A stretch of DNA of 64,000 nucleotides from Bacteroidota bacterium (GTDB taxonomy: Bacteria; Bacteroidota; Bacteroidia; Bacteroidales; VadinHA17): positions 1 through 64,000 of the forward strand of contig QKGI01000016.1 of NCBI GenBank assembly GCA_003250475.1, written 5' to 3'. Below, in pieces: positions 34,754 to 43,484 of the stretch; position 1 is the stretch's first letter, and every line of letters begins with the position of its first letter. Made by a program: the position numbers and the translations under genes. The notes below the pieces were generated by a model. That model was given only the letters and a program-made list of their open reading frames with translations. It was not told the DNA's origin and ran no database searches.

Positions 34754-35926
34754 ATGAAACTCTTCAATTACCTAATTATCTTTTTCTGTGTGATTCAGCT
34801 ATCGGGTTGTCAGAAAAAGGAGGTTCCGGCAGAATTGCAGGAACAGCTTGATTCCATTGCCTCCGTCATGGTGCCGCAGCACGGAGAAGCGCTATGTGAC
34901 ATCTCGATGGTTATGTCAGACAGCAGAAGCATCACCGTTAAGGGTGAGACCAACCTGCCTGAAGCCAGGGATGCAGTCATTGCAATGCTGGACGGATCCG
35001 GATACAGTTACACGGACAGCATCACCGTTCTGCCTGATCCGGCGGTGGTTGAAAATCCCTGGGGACTGGTGAGTGTAAGTGTATGTAACATAAGGACCAA
35101 ACCGTCACATGCAGCGGAGATGGCGACACAGGCTCTTATGGGCACACCGGTAAAAATACTCAACAAGCGTGGCGGCTGGCTGTTGGTTCAGACACCCGAT
35201 TCCTATCTGGGATGGACTGATGATCCCGTGACCGGGATGAGCGATAGTGCGCTTGACGCCTGGAAAAAAGGTGACAGACTCATATATATGAAATATACCG
35301 GGGTTATTACTGACAAAGACAACCAGACGGTTTCGGACATTGTCTTCGGTGTCATTGTGGAAAAAACCGGTGAGCTTAAAGGTAATTACAGCGTAAGACT
35401 GCCTGACGGCAGAGAAGGATTTATCGGCAAAGGTGACGCTGTGGATTTCACGGCCTGGGCAGAGAAAACCGAACCCGATGCCGACAGGATGATAAAATTT
35501 GCCCGTACATTTCTTGGCACTCCATATCTCTGGGGCGGTACATCCACCAAAGCTATCGACTGCAGCGGGTTGACCAAGACAATTTATTATTCTGCCGGAT
35601 TGATACTTACACGTGATGCTTCCGGACAGTTCCGTTATGGAGAGAAAAGAAATATTGAGAATGTTTGTGACTCCCTGGTGCCGGGTGACCTGCTCTTTTT
35701 CGGCAGGGTCAGGGATGGTAAGACAAGGATTACCCATACCGGGATGTATATTGGTGACACAGAGTTCATCCACTCATCCAGCCTGGTGAAGATCAACAGT
35801 TTTGATTCCACCAGGACCAATTACAGTAAATATCTTCTCGAAATCCTTCAGGGAGCAAGAGGAATCATCGGTCTGACGCCGGGTGAGGGATTCGTTCGCG
35901 TAGCCATGCACCCATGGTATTTCTGA
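34754..35926 (+). CDS. NlpC/P60 gamma-D-glutamyl-peptidase lipoprotein
   Basis: 390 residues. Lipoprotein signal ends at Cys19 (QLSGC). Two bacterial SH3-type domains fill about 95-230 (for example LVSVSVCNIRTKPSHAAE), followed by the NlpC/P60 papain-like domain at about 240-385. Catalytic Cys270 is in DCSGLTK, His328 in THTGMYIG and the third residue is His340 in FIHSS. Such enzymes cut the D-Glu-meso-DAP bond of peptidoglycan stem peptides and release L-Ala-D-Glu. The next gene is an L-Ala-D/L-Glu epimerase, which uses exactly that dipeptide, so the functional pairing is strong. Predicted at the outer or inner membrane facing the periplasm. Confidence 0.93.
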   Translation: MKLFNYLIIFFCVIQLSGCQKKEVPAELQEQLDSIASVMVPQHGEALCDISMVMSDSRSITVKGETNLPEARDAVIAMLDGSGYSYTDSITVLPDPAVVENPWGLVSVSVCNIRTKPSHAAEMATQALMGTPVKILNKRGGWLLVQTPDSYLGWTDDPVTGMSDSALDAWKKGDRLIYMKYTGVITDKDNQTVSDIVFGVIVEKTGELKGNYSVRLPDGREGFIGKGDAVDFTAWAEKTEPDADRMIKFARTFLGTPYLWGGTSTKAIDCSGLTKTIYYSAGLILTRDASGQFRYGEKRNIENVCDSLVPGDLLFFGRVRDGKTRITHTGMYIGDTEFIHSSSLVKINSFDSTRTNYSKYLLEILQGARGIIGLTPGEGFVRVAMHPWYF

Positions 35927-36010
35927 CATTGTTTTCTTTCTTTTTACCATACTAATTATTATAGAGTAACCCATAGGGTCAACCAAACACCAGAAGCTAA
36001 TTTTTAACTG

Positions 36011-37159
36011 ATGAAAAAAAGAGAATTTATTAAGTACAGTGGACTGGCAGCAGGTGCGCTGATAGCTGCAGGATGCACAGGATCTGCAGGTGCAGGTCCG
36101 GCTGTGAAAACCCAGCCACGCAGGAAAGGCAGCGGCGTATTAAAACTCACATACTGGCCCTATGAACTTCAGCTGAGACATGTCTTTACCGTGGCGACGA
36201 ACTCCAGGACCACCACGCCGGTGGTGCTCACCACTATAGAGTATGACGGAGTCACGGGTTATGGTGAGGCCTCCATGCCACCGTACCTTGGGGAGAGCCA
36301 CGAATCAGTGCTTAACTTTCTTTCAAAAGTTGATCTGGGACAGTTCAGCGATCCCTTCCTGATGGAGGATATCCTGGCCTATATTGACGGTATCATGCCT
36401 GGTAACCATGCGGCAAAGGCATCGGTTGACATTGCCCTGCATGACCTCGTGGGCAAGCTTATCGGTCAGCCATGGTTCAGGATATGGGGACTTGATCCTC
36501 AGAAAGCGCCGGTGACAAGCTTTACAATAGGCATTGACACTGCTGACGTGGTCAGGGAAAAGACCCTTGAGGCAAGCGCTTTCAGGCAGTTGAAGATCAA
36601 ACTGGGCAGAGATAATGACAGGGAGATGGTAGAGACAGTAAGATCTGTCACCGATGTGCCTGTTTTTGTTGATGTTAACCAGGGATGGAAAGACAGGAAC
36701 TATGCACTGGAGATGGCCCACTTCCTTGCTGAAAACAAAGCACTCTTCATTGAACAGCCTATGCCCAAGGAGCAGGTTGATGACATTGCGTGGCTGACGG
36801 AGAGAAGCCCGTTACCAATTATAGCTGACGAGGCGCTGCAGACAGTCAGTGACCTGCTTCCCATGAAAGGGATTTATTCTGGTATAAACATAAAACTCAT
36901 GAAATGCGGGGGAATGGATGCCGCATATAAGATGATTACCATGGCCAGACAGATGGATATGAAGATTTTGATAGGATGTATGACCGAAACTTCTTGCGCT
37001 GTCACGGCTGCTGCTCAGCTTTCTCCCCTGGTAGACTGGGCCGATCTCGACGGCAACCTTCTGATAAGCAATGATGTATATGAGGGCATGATTGTTACTG
37101 ATGGGAAGATTGTCCTTCCTGACAGGCCCGGTATAGGAATAATAGAGAAAAAAAGTTGA
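36011..37159 (+). CDS. L-Ala-D/L-Glu (dipeptide) epimerase, enolase superfamily
   Basis: 382 residues. The muconate-lactonizing subgroup residues are in place: K195-I-K197 (the two-base lysines), metal ligands D221 (VDVNQGW), E248 (IEQPM) and D273 (ADEAL), and the opposite-face K295 (INIKLMKCGG). This set is typical of dipeptide epimerases that convert L-Ala-D-Glu to L-Ala-L-Glu, so the dipeptide can be degraded normally. An unusual point is the N terminus: a signal-like segment with a lipobox-type cysteine (LIAAGC at about 22-27) and a KKREF start resembling a Tat or lipoprotein leader. The enzyme may therefore be periplasmic. It lies 84 nt after nlpC/P60. Confidence 0.9.
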   Translation: MKKREFIKYSGLAAGALIAAGCTGSAGAGPAVKTQPRRKGSGVLKLTYWPYELQLRHVFTVATNSRTTTPVVLTTIEYDGVTGYGEASMPPYLGESHESVLNFLSKVDLGQFSDPFLMEDILAYIDGIMPGNHAAKASVDIALHDLVGKLIGQPWFRIWGLDPQKAPVTSFTIGIDTADVVREKTLEASAFRQLKIKLGRDNDREMVETVRSVTDVPVFVDVNQGWKDRNYALEMAHFLAENKALFIEQPMPKEQVDDIAWLTERSPLPIIADEALQTVSDLLPMKGIYSGINIKLMKCGGMDAAYKMITMARQMDMKILIGCMTETSCAVTAAAQLSPLVDWADLDGNLLISNDVYEGMIVTDGKIVLPDRPGIGIIEKKS

Positions 37160-37162
37160 AAC

Positions 37163-37173
37163 TTGTAATACAA
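37163..37173. promoter_or_regulatory. Candidate GntR-type operator upstream of susC1
   Basis: TTGTA-A-TACAA is a perfect palindrome and an exact fit to the GntR consensus TNGT-N3-ACNA. It begins 4 nt after the epimerase stop codon and overlaps the expected -33 position for the TATCTTGC element at 37190. Confidence 0.45.
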
Positions 37174-37189
37174 CGTACATAAAAACTAG

Positions 37190-37202
37190 TATCTTGCTTT
37201 TG
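37190..37202 (+). promoter_or_regulatory. Conserved element upstream of susC1 (possible -7 region)
   Basis: TATCTTGCTTTTG, about 67 nt before the susC1 ATG. The same 11 bases TATCTTGCTTT occur at the same distance before susC2 (43402). It resembles a degenerate TAnnTTTG promoter box. Confidence 0.4.
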
Positions 37203-37268
37203 GAATAGTAAAAACTCCTTGTTTTATATATAACCTAATCAATACTATTTAACCCTAAATCCAATCAC

Positions 37269-40200
37269 ATGAGAACAAAACTATTAATGTTGTTTGCGGT
37301 TTTGGGACTGATGCTTTCTCAAAGCATTTATGCTCAGCCTAAGATCGTGACAGGGACTGTCACTGACGCCACAACGAATGAAACGTTGCCGGGCGTCAAC
37401 GTGATAATCAAGAACACTACCACCGGGACAAGTACCGACCCGAACGGCAACTATTCAATCAACGTTGCTCCGGGGCAGGTACTGATATTCAGCTCTCTGG
37501 GGTATGCTGCCCGCGAGATCACCGTGGGTGCCGGGAACAGGATAAGCGTTGGCCTCTCCCCCGATGTTCAGATGATAGAGGATGTGGTTATCACATCAGA
37601 GTTCGGAATGAAACGTGTATCCCGCGCAGTGGGATCATCGGTTCAGAACGTCAAGGCATCTGATATTGTTGAATCAGGTCGTGATAACTTCATCACAGCA
37701 CTGCAGGGCCGTGTTGCCGGTATGAACGTGGGAACAACCAGTGGTGCCCCGGGTGCTTCAACAAACGTAATCCTGAGAAGCATAACATCTATCTCAGGTA
37801 ATAACCAGCCTCTCTATGTTGTGGATGGGATACCCATGAACAACTCAACATTTGACCCGTTGAGCATGGCTGATGCAGGAGCGAACTTCTCGGTGCGTAA
37901 CCTTGACTTCTCCTCACGAGGTAATGACTTTAACATGCAGGATATTGAGTCGGTCACCGTGCTTAAGGGTGCCGCCGCCGCTGCACTGTACGGGTCGGAT
38001 GCCTCAAACGGTGCCATCATCATCACGACCAAAAAAGGACAACCGGGCAGGGGCAAGGTTTCATACAGCAACTCGTTCCGCTGGGATAAGGCATACGGGT
38101 ACCCTGAGCTCCAGGATAAGTATACCCATGGTTACTACGGCTCTAACAACTATTACTATACGTACCGTTTCGGAGGCGAATATGTTGAGGGGATGACCCT
38201 TTATGACAATATTTCCGCTATTCTGCAGCCGGGTTTTACAAACACCCACAACTTATCGGTTGAAGGCGGATCTGACAAGGTCACTCTTCGTGCCTCTGCT
38301 TCGGTGCTTGATCAGCAGGGTGTTATCAAGACTTCAGCATATAACAGGTTCAACCTTTCCCTTTCAGGCAGGGCTGAAGTGACAAAATGGCTTACCGTCG
38401 AGTCTTCAATGCAGTATGCTACAACAGACAACAATAAAGTACCTCTCGGTCTTGACTCACCTCTCAGGTATGCAATGTTCTGGCCTTTGGTCTCTGACAT
38501 GTCGATCTGGCTTGATCCTGACGGTTCTCACATGGCCAAGCCCGAGTATTACCTTGATGCAGACATGCTGAACCCGCTCTTCGGTCTTTACAGGAACAAA
38601 CTGAATGATAATTCCGACAGGTTCATCTCCAACGTCTCCGCCACACTGGTGCCGATAGAGCACACATTCATCCGCGCACAGGTAGGCTGGGATGTCGGTA
38701 TGCAGACCTACATCGCAACAAGACACCCCTATTATGATACATACCAGGACGGAACGGGTATATACAACATTACCAAAAGGAACTTCTCCGATCCGACCCT
38801 CAACGTCTTAGCTGGATATACAAATGAATTCCTCAATGACAAACTGTCGGTTTCGGCTCAGTTCGGATACCACCAGTTAGAAAACGGAGTCACCCAGCTT
38901 GGTACATACGGCACCAAGTTTGCCGTTATTGATTTTCTGTCGATCGAAAACTGCGATCCTCTTTCAATAAGTTCATCGCAGACAACCACCAAAAGAAGGG
39001 TCCAGGCACTTTCCGGACAACTTGAGTTAGGCTACAACAAGATGGCTTACCTGACTCTCCGTGGAAGGAATGACTGGTCGTCAACACTGCCTGTAGCTAA
39101 CAACCGTTATTTCTACCCGGCTGTTGAAGCATCCTTCATTGCAACCGAGCTGCCCTTCCTTGCAGACAACGGCATTATCAATTACCTTAAGCTCCGTGGG
39201 TCGATAGCACAGGTAGGTAAGGATTCTGCACCACTTCGAATCCTGGTGCAGCTTGAACCTACCAATCTGACAGGTGGAGGTTACAAACTCGGGTTTACGG
39301 GTCCGAACCCCAAACTGAGGCCTGAGATCACCACATCGAAGGAGATCGGTTTTGAAACCCGTCTGGTTGATGACAGGATCAATGCTGACTTCACCTATTA
39401 CTGGACACGTTGCGACGACCAGATAGTAAATGGTTTCCGCCTGAGCTACGGCACCGGGTTCGTTCTTAACACCCTTAACGTAGGTGCCTTTGAGACACAG
39501 GGATGGGAGCTACATATTGACGGCGATATCCTGCGTATGGGCAACGGCCTGAGATGGAATGTCGGGGTGAATGCTTCGCACAGTCAATCGGAAGTGGTTT
39601 ATCTTCCTGAGAACGTATCAGAATATTATAACGCCTACACATGGAACACCGGTAACATTCGTAACGGTATCATGGTCGGCTACCCTGTATCAACTATCAC
39701 AGGAAGGGCATTCCTCCGTAATGATGCGGGTGATGTCCTGATCAGTCCTACTTCCGGTCTCCCGGTAGTCAGCGGCTCATGGAGCATACTCGGCGACCGC
39801 GAACCGAAACTCCGTTTCGGTATCACCTCAAGCCTGAGCTATAAGGGACTGCGCCTGTCTGCGATGTTCGCCGGAAGATACAAGGCTACTGTTGTCAACG
39901 GAACCAAGAGAGACATGATGCTCAGAGGATACAGTATCGAATCTGTCGACCTGAGAGAAAGTCCCCCGGTAGTATTTGAAGGAGTCCTCCAGGATGGCAA
40001 TGAAAACACTGCAAATCCGACCCCGAACAACATCGCTGTTGATTTTAACCTCTACTCAACCACATATAGTGGAAACGATGAGGACTGGATCCAGGAAGAT
40101 GTACATTATCTGAGGCTGCAGGAGATGCGTCTTGCCTATAACCTGCCGTCCAAGTGGCTTGCCAAGACGGGGATCCTTTCCCAGGCCAACATATTTGTGG

Positions 40201-40361
40201 CCGGAAACGACCTGTTTGTTCTGACAAACTATTCAGGTATTGATGCAGTGGGTAATACGATGTCTGCAGCCGGAGGTGGTACCGGCGGTGAAGGAATAGA
40301 TGTATGGGCCCTGCCTAACCCGAGAGGTTACTCTATCGGCTTAAGTGTGACTTTCAAATAA
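37269..40361 (+). CDS. SusC/RagA-type TonB-dependent outer-membrane receptor 1
   Basis: 1030 residues. Signal peptide about 1-22 (ending IYAQ). A carboxypeptidase-regulatory-like domain (VTGTVTDATTNETLPGVNV) covers about 25-105. The plug domain at about 115-235 has the SusC signatures LQGRVAGMNV, LYVVDGIPMNN and LKGAAAAALYGSDASNGAI. The rest is the 22-strand barrel, ending GLSVTFK with a terminal aromatic. It pairs with the SusD-like lipoprotein 25 nt downstream to form a 'pedal-bin' importer. No glycan-degrading gene is attached, while peptidoglycan-peptide genes lie immediately upstream, so muropeptides or peptides are more likely cargo than a plant or host glycan. Confidence 0.95.
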   Translation: MRTKLLMLFAVLGLMLSQSIYAQPKIVTGTVTDATTNETLPGVNVIIKNTTTGTSTDPNGNYSINVAPGQVLIFSSLGYAAREITVGAGNRISVGLSPDVQMIEDVVITSEFGMKRVSRAVGSSVQNVKASDIVESGRDNFITALQGRVAGMNVGTTSGAPGASTNVILRSITSISGNNQPLYVVDGIPMNNSTFDPLSMADAGANFSVRNLDFSSRGNDFNMQDIESVTVLKGAAAAALYGSDASNGAIIITTKKGQPGRGKVSYSNSFRWDKAYGYPELQDKYTHGYYGSNNYYYTYRFGGEYVEGMTLYDNISAILQPGFTNTHNLSVEGGSDKVTLRASASVLDQQGVIKTSAYNRFNLSLSGRAEVTKWLTVESSMQYATTDNNKVPLGLDSPLRYAMFWPLVSDMSIWLDPDGSHMAKPEYYLDADMLNPLFGLYRNKLNDNSDRFISNVSATLVPIEHTFIRAQVGWDVGMQTYIATRHPYYDTYQDGTGIYNITKRNFSDPTLNVLAGYTNEFLNDKLSVSAQFGYHQLENGVTQLGTYGTKFAVIDFLSIENCDPLSISSSQTTTKRRVQALSGQLELGYNKMAYLTLRGRNDWSSTLPVANNRYFYPAVEASFIATELPFLADNGIINYLKLRGSIAQVGKDSAPLRILVQLEPTNLTGGGYKLGFTGPNPKLRPEITTSKEIGFETRLVDDRINADFTYYWTRCDDQIVNGFRLSYGTGFVLNTLNVGAFETQGWELHIDGDILRMGNGLRWNVGVNASHSQSEVVYLPENVSEYYNAYTWNTGNIRNGIMVGYPVSTITGRAFLRNDAGDVLISPTSGLPVVSGSWSILGDREPKLRFGITSSLSYKGLRLSAMFAGRYKATVVNGTKRDMMLRGYSIESVDLRESPPVVFEGVLQDGNENTANPTPNNIAVDFNLYSTTYSGNDEDWIQEDVHYLRLQEMRLAYNLPSKWLAKTGILSQANIFVAGNDLFVLTNYSGIDAVGNTMSAAGGGTGGEGIDVWALPNPRGYSIGLSVTFK

Positions 40362-40386
40362 TTGACAACCAGAAAAAACCGAAACA

Positions 40387-42258
40387 ATGATAAAAAAGAT
40401 ATCAATTTCCGTTCTTTTGCTGGCGTCGTTTATGTTCATAACCACGAGTTGTGAAGATTGGCTCGATGTCAACAAAAACGTGGATGCCCCAGATTATGTT
40501 GAAGGTTATCTATACCTTGCCGGGATCATCCAGCAATACCAGAGCATGTACTGGGACGTACGTGCCACAGGCCCGCTGACCCAGATGATGGGTACCACAT
40601 CATATACCAACTTTGCCAATAACTACTACACTGCAGGAAGTGATGCAGGAGGAGAACTGTGGCGTATGGTTTACTGGAACCAGGGAGTGAACCTTGAGCG
40701 ACTCATAAATCAGTCCATAGAGGCAGAGAACTGGACGCTGGCAGGAATGGGCTATGCTATCAAAGCCTATTCATGGGACCAGCTGACAAAATATCATGGT
40801 GAGCTTATCCTGAAAGATGCCTTTGTGCCGGGTCTTCTCTCGCACAGGTACGATTACCAGGACACAATCTATACAGCCGTACGTAACTGGGCTTACCAGG
40901 CTATCGAATATCTTGAGATGCCTGACGAGACCAACTACGGTACGAAGATCACTGACAACGACTATATTTATGGCGGTGATACATCCAAGTGGATCAAGTT
41001 CGCATATGGTGTGATAGTACGGAACCTCTCCTCGCTTTCCAATAAGGCAGACTTTACAACTGCATATGCGCAGGAGCTTATAACCGCAGCCGGGAAATCA
41101 TTCACATCATCAGCAGATGATGCTACCGTTTCCGTTGCAGGCGGAGGAGCAGCAGCAGCACAGTCAGGCTACAACAACTTCTGGGGGACCTCAAGGGTCA
41201 ACCTCTCACGTTCTTACTTCCAGCATGAGTATGCTGTCCAGGTGTTCACCGGTACAGTACCCGAATATGATGAGACCACGGGGAACAAGATACCTACCGC
41301 TACCGGAAGTGATACACCGTATGAGCTTGCAACGACGCAGATCATCTGTGATACCAATGTTATGGCTACCGGTCACTTTGACCCGCGTGTGGCTGTAAAA
41401 CTTGCAACCGCTGATGACCCGACCTATGATGATATAGATGTCATCGACAACATCAAGAGACGCAACTACTACGGCGGAAGCTTTACCAGCCTGTCAGGCC
41501 CCATAGGGTCGGCGCCTTCATTCTATGGAAGGAATGCCGTCTCATCAACCAGTCTTGACGGGTCAGGCCGCTGGCTTTTCAGGGACGATGCACCTTACAT
41601 TCTTATGACATGTGCCGAACTCAAATTCTGCCTTGCCGAAGCATACTGGAAGATGAACATGAAACCTGAGGCTCTGCAGGCATTCAAGGAAGGTGTAGCT
41701 GCTGATATGGACTTTACTGCGAAATACATTACTCCCGGAACCAAGGGAAAAGCAGAAGGTGGTGACAAGATCACAAAATCAATATTTACTACAGCTGCCA
41801 ATGAATACCTGGCAGGTCCTTACGTAAACGGACTGGCTCTTGGCGATTTCACCCTTTCTCACATTATGATGCAGAAGTGGGTTGCCATGTACCCCTGGGG
41901 AGCTTCTGAAGCATGGGTGGATATGAGGAAGTACCACTATGATATTGACTTCACAGGTGATTACCCCTCAAGTGGTAACGGCTGGGATCTTTCGACCCTC
42001 GATCAGAAATGGGACAGTAACCCCACAAAGGTGTACAAAGGCCTCTACCTTGCACCGGCACAGGTTACAAATCGAAGAGGTACATACAACACCTTCAATG
42101 AGGGATCACCGTGTTACAGGATTCGTCCTCGTTACAACTCCGAATATATGTGGAACAAGCCTTCACTGGAGACTCTGAGACCGATATCCGGTATGGCTGC
42201 AAATTATCAGTGTTCAATCCCCTGGTTTGCCTATCCGGGTGATATGCCAACTAAGTAA
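40387..42258 (+). CDS. SusD/RagB-like nutrient-binding lipoprotein 1
   Basis: 623 residues, at the long end for the family. Lipoprotein signal ends at Cys22 (TTSC), followed by the EDWLDVNKN start common to this SusD subgroup. Helical TPR-like regions (RMVYWNQGVNLERLINQ, AELKFCLAEAYWKM) and the late helix with IMMQKWVAMYPWG are typical. It is a surface-exposed lid for the SusC receptor and binds cargo outside. The subgroup is the 'nutrient-binding outer membrane lipoprotein' branch, which is not restricted to glycans. The second pair in this window belongs to the same branch. Confidence 0.92.
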   Translation: MIKKISISVLLLASFMFITTSCEDWLDVNKNVDAPDYVEGYLYLAGIIQQYQSMYWDVRATGPLTQMMGTTSYTNFANNYYTAGSDAGGELWRMVYWNQGVNLERLINQSIEAENWTLAGMGYAIKAYSWDQLTKYHGELILKDAFVPGLLSHRYDYQDTIYTAVRNWAYQAIEYLEMPDETNYGTKITDNDYIYGGDTSKWIKFAYGVIVRNLSSLSNKADFTTAYAQELITAAGKSFTSSADDATVSVAGGGAAAAQSGYNNFWGTSRVNLSRSYFQHEYAVQVFTGTVPEYDETTGNKIPTATGSDTPYELATTQIICDTNVMATGHFDPRVAVKLATADDPTYDDIDVIDNIKRRNYYGGSFTSLSGPIGSAPSFYGRNAVSSTSLDGSGRWLFRDDAPYILMTCAELKFCLAEAYWKMNMKPEALQAFKEGVAADMDFTAKYITPGTKGKAEGGDKITKSIFTTAANEYLAGPYVNGLALGDFTLSHIMMQKWVAMYPWGASEAWVDMRKYHYDIDFTGDYPSSGNGWDLSTLDQKWDSNPTKVYKGLYLAPAQVTNRRGTYNTFNEGSPCYRIRPRYNSEYMWNKPSLETLRPISGMAANYQCSIPWFAYPGDMPTK

Positions 42259-42283
42259 TTGACAAACTTAAAAATCAACGAAA

Positions 42284-43120
42284 ATGAAAATAATAAAATA
42301 TTTAAGTCTGATACTGGCAGTGACTCTGATGGCATCGTGCGAGAAAGAGCCGATTGAATATGATGCCAATCCTATCGGAGAAAAGGCTGAGTTTCAGTTG
42401 CACTATGTAGTGCCGGTTACTACAGCGTCTGCCAACAACATCACCAAGGTGGAGATTAACAATCAGCTTTATTCAAACATCAAAGCTCCGCTAAACACAT
42501 ATAATGCAATACCCAACGGTGCAGCAGGTCGCTTCTTTATAGCCAACCCCGGAACAATAAACATAAAGATGTACCAGGGAACGAACATGGACCAGCTGGT
42601 TTATGACCAGAACACAACACTGACCCTCGGTAAGCAGAACGTGTTCGTACACGACTTCAACCAGCCTCCGGTGGTTATTGACAATGGCTATCCATATATA
42701 CGCAGGGAGGTCGTTGAAACTGACTCAACCACCTGGGTGAAGTTTTATAACTTCCTGTATGAAACAGCCGGGGTGCCGACAACACTTAGGTTACAGTATC
42801 AGTACATCAGCCACCGTACCGGTGAACTGGTGAACATTGGAGATCCGGTTGCCTTCGGGGAATCCACAGGATGGGAGCAGGTACTGTTGCTCAAGACTGA
42901 TCTTGTCTCTTCGGGTTCACGCCGCATTGACTACCGTATAAAGGTTATTGATGATAACGGTGCGGTTGTCGGCGACCTGCAGGTGATGAAATCGAATGGC
43001 TCATATGCAAGCTATTCAGATTACTGGACAGGTTACCTGGGCAGAAGGGTTCATCACATCTTCTGCGGATACAGGGCCGCCTCTCCAACAAGTGCAGTGA
43101 GATTATTTTATGCTTTATAG
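42284..43120 (+). CDS. Lipoprotein of the susCD1 operon, unknown function
   Basis: 278 residues. Lipoprotein signal with Cys19 (LMASC). The remainder is beta-rich, with segments such as FIANPGTINIKMY and TLTLGKQNVFVHDF suggesting one or two immunoglobulin-like or DUF4397-like sandwiches. There is no catalytic motif. It is 25 nt after susD1 and followed by a strong terminator, so it closes the first transcription unit. By position it is probably a surface accessory that helps capture the same cargo as SusCD1. I do not recognise a definite family. Confidence 0.7.
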   Translation: MKIIKYLSLILAVTLMASCEKEPIEYDANPIGEKAEFQLHYVVPVTTASANNITKVEINNQLYSNIKAPLNTYNAIPNGAAGRFFIANPGTINIKMYQGTNMDQLVYDQNTTLTLGKQNVFVHDFNQPPVVIDNGYPYIRREVVETDSTTWVKFYNFLYETAGVPTTLRLQYQYISHRTGELVNIGDPVAFGESTGWEQVLLLKTDLVSSGSRRIDYRIKVIDDNGAVVGDLQVMKSNGSYASYSDYWTGYLGRRVHHIFCGYRAASPTSAVRLFYAL

Positions 43121-43170
43121 ATTACTTTTTAAGGTTATGCCCTTCAAACGGTAGAATCTGGCTTGGTAAA

Positions 43171-43207
43171 TGCAGGGACACTGTTTCCGGTGTCCCTGCA
43201 ATTTTTT
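43171..43207 (+). terminator. Intrinsic terminator after the susCD1 unit
   Basis: A perfect 11-bp stem, TGCAGGGACAC / GTGTCCCTGCA type (arms 43171-43181 and 43190-43200) with an 8-nt loop, followed by AATTTTTTT. Classic rho-independent form. Confidence 0.9.
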
Positions 43208-43401
43208 TGACTTTTTGATCAGATTTGTTGACATATTTTTTTTTGCTTTTTGAAATCGTATGATAATGCCCTTTTGCGGGAAGATGTTGAGTGAAGGAGA
43301 ATGGTTAAGTTTCTAAGTAGGAGTTATCAATATTCTGCCGGCATTTACGGCATTTGGGATTATAAATGGCAGGTTTTTATAAAAAATATAGCTAAAATGG
43401 C

Positions 43402-43413
43402 TATCTTGCTTTG
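43402..43413 (+). promoter_or_regulatory. Conserved element upstream of susC2 (possible -7 region)
   Basis: TATCTTGCTTTG, 72 nt before the susC2 start, matching the element at 37190 before susC1. It overlaps an ATAGC/GCTAT inverted repeat. Confidence 0.4.
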
Positions 43414-43484
43414 ATGAATTTGACAATGAACCAGTAATAAAATTATATTACCTGATTAATTAAAACAACTCTAAAATCAATCGC

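Larger units (their letters stand above)
43121..43484. other. 364-nt intergenic region between the two susCD units
   Basis: It holds the terminator at 43171-43207. Further along are a TGCCG-N7-CGGCA inverted repeat around 43337-43355, an ATAGC-N7-GCTAT repeat (43388-43404) and the TATCTTGCTTTG element (43402-43413) shared with susC1. The rest is AT-rich leader. I see no open reading frame or RNA gene in it. Confidence 0.6.
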
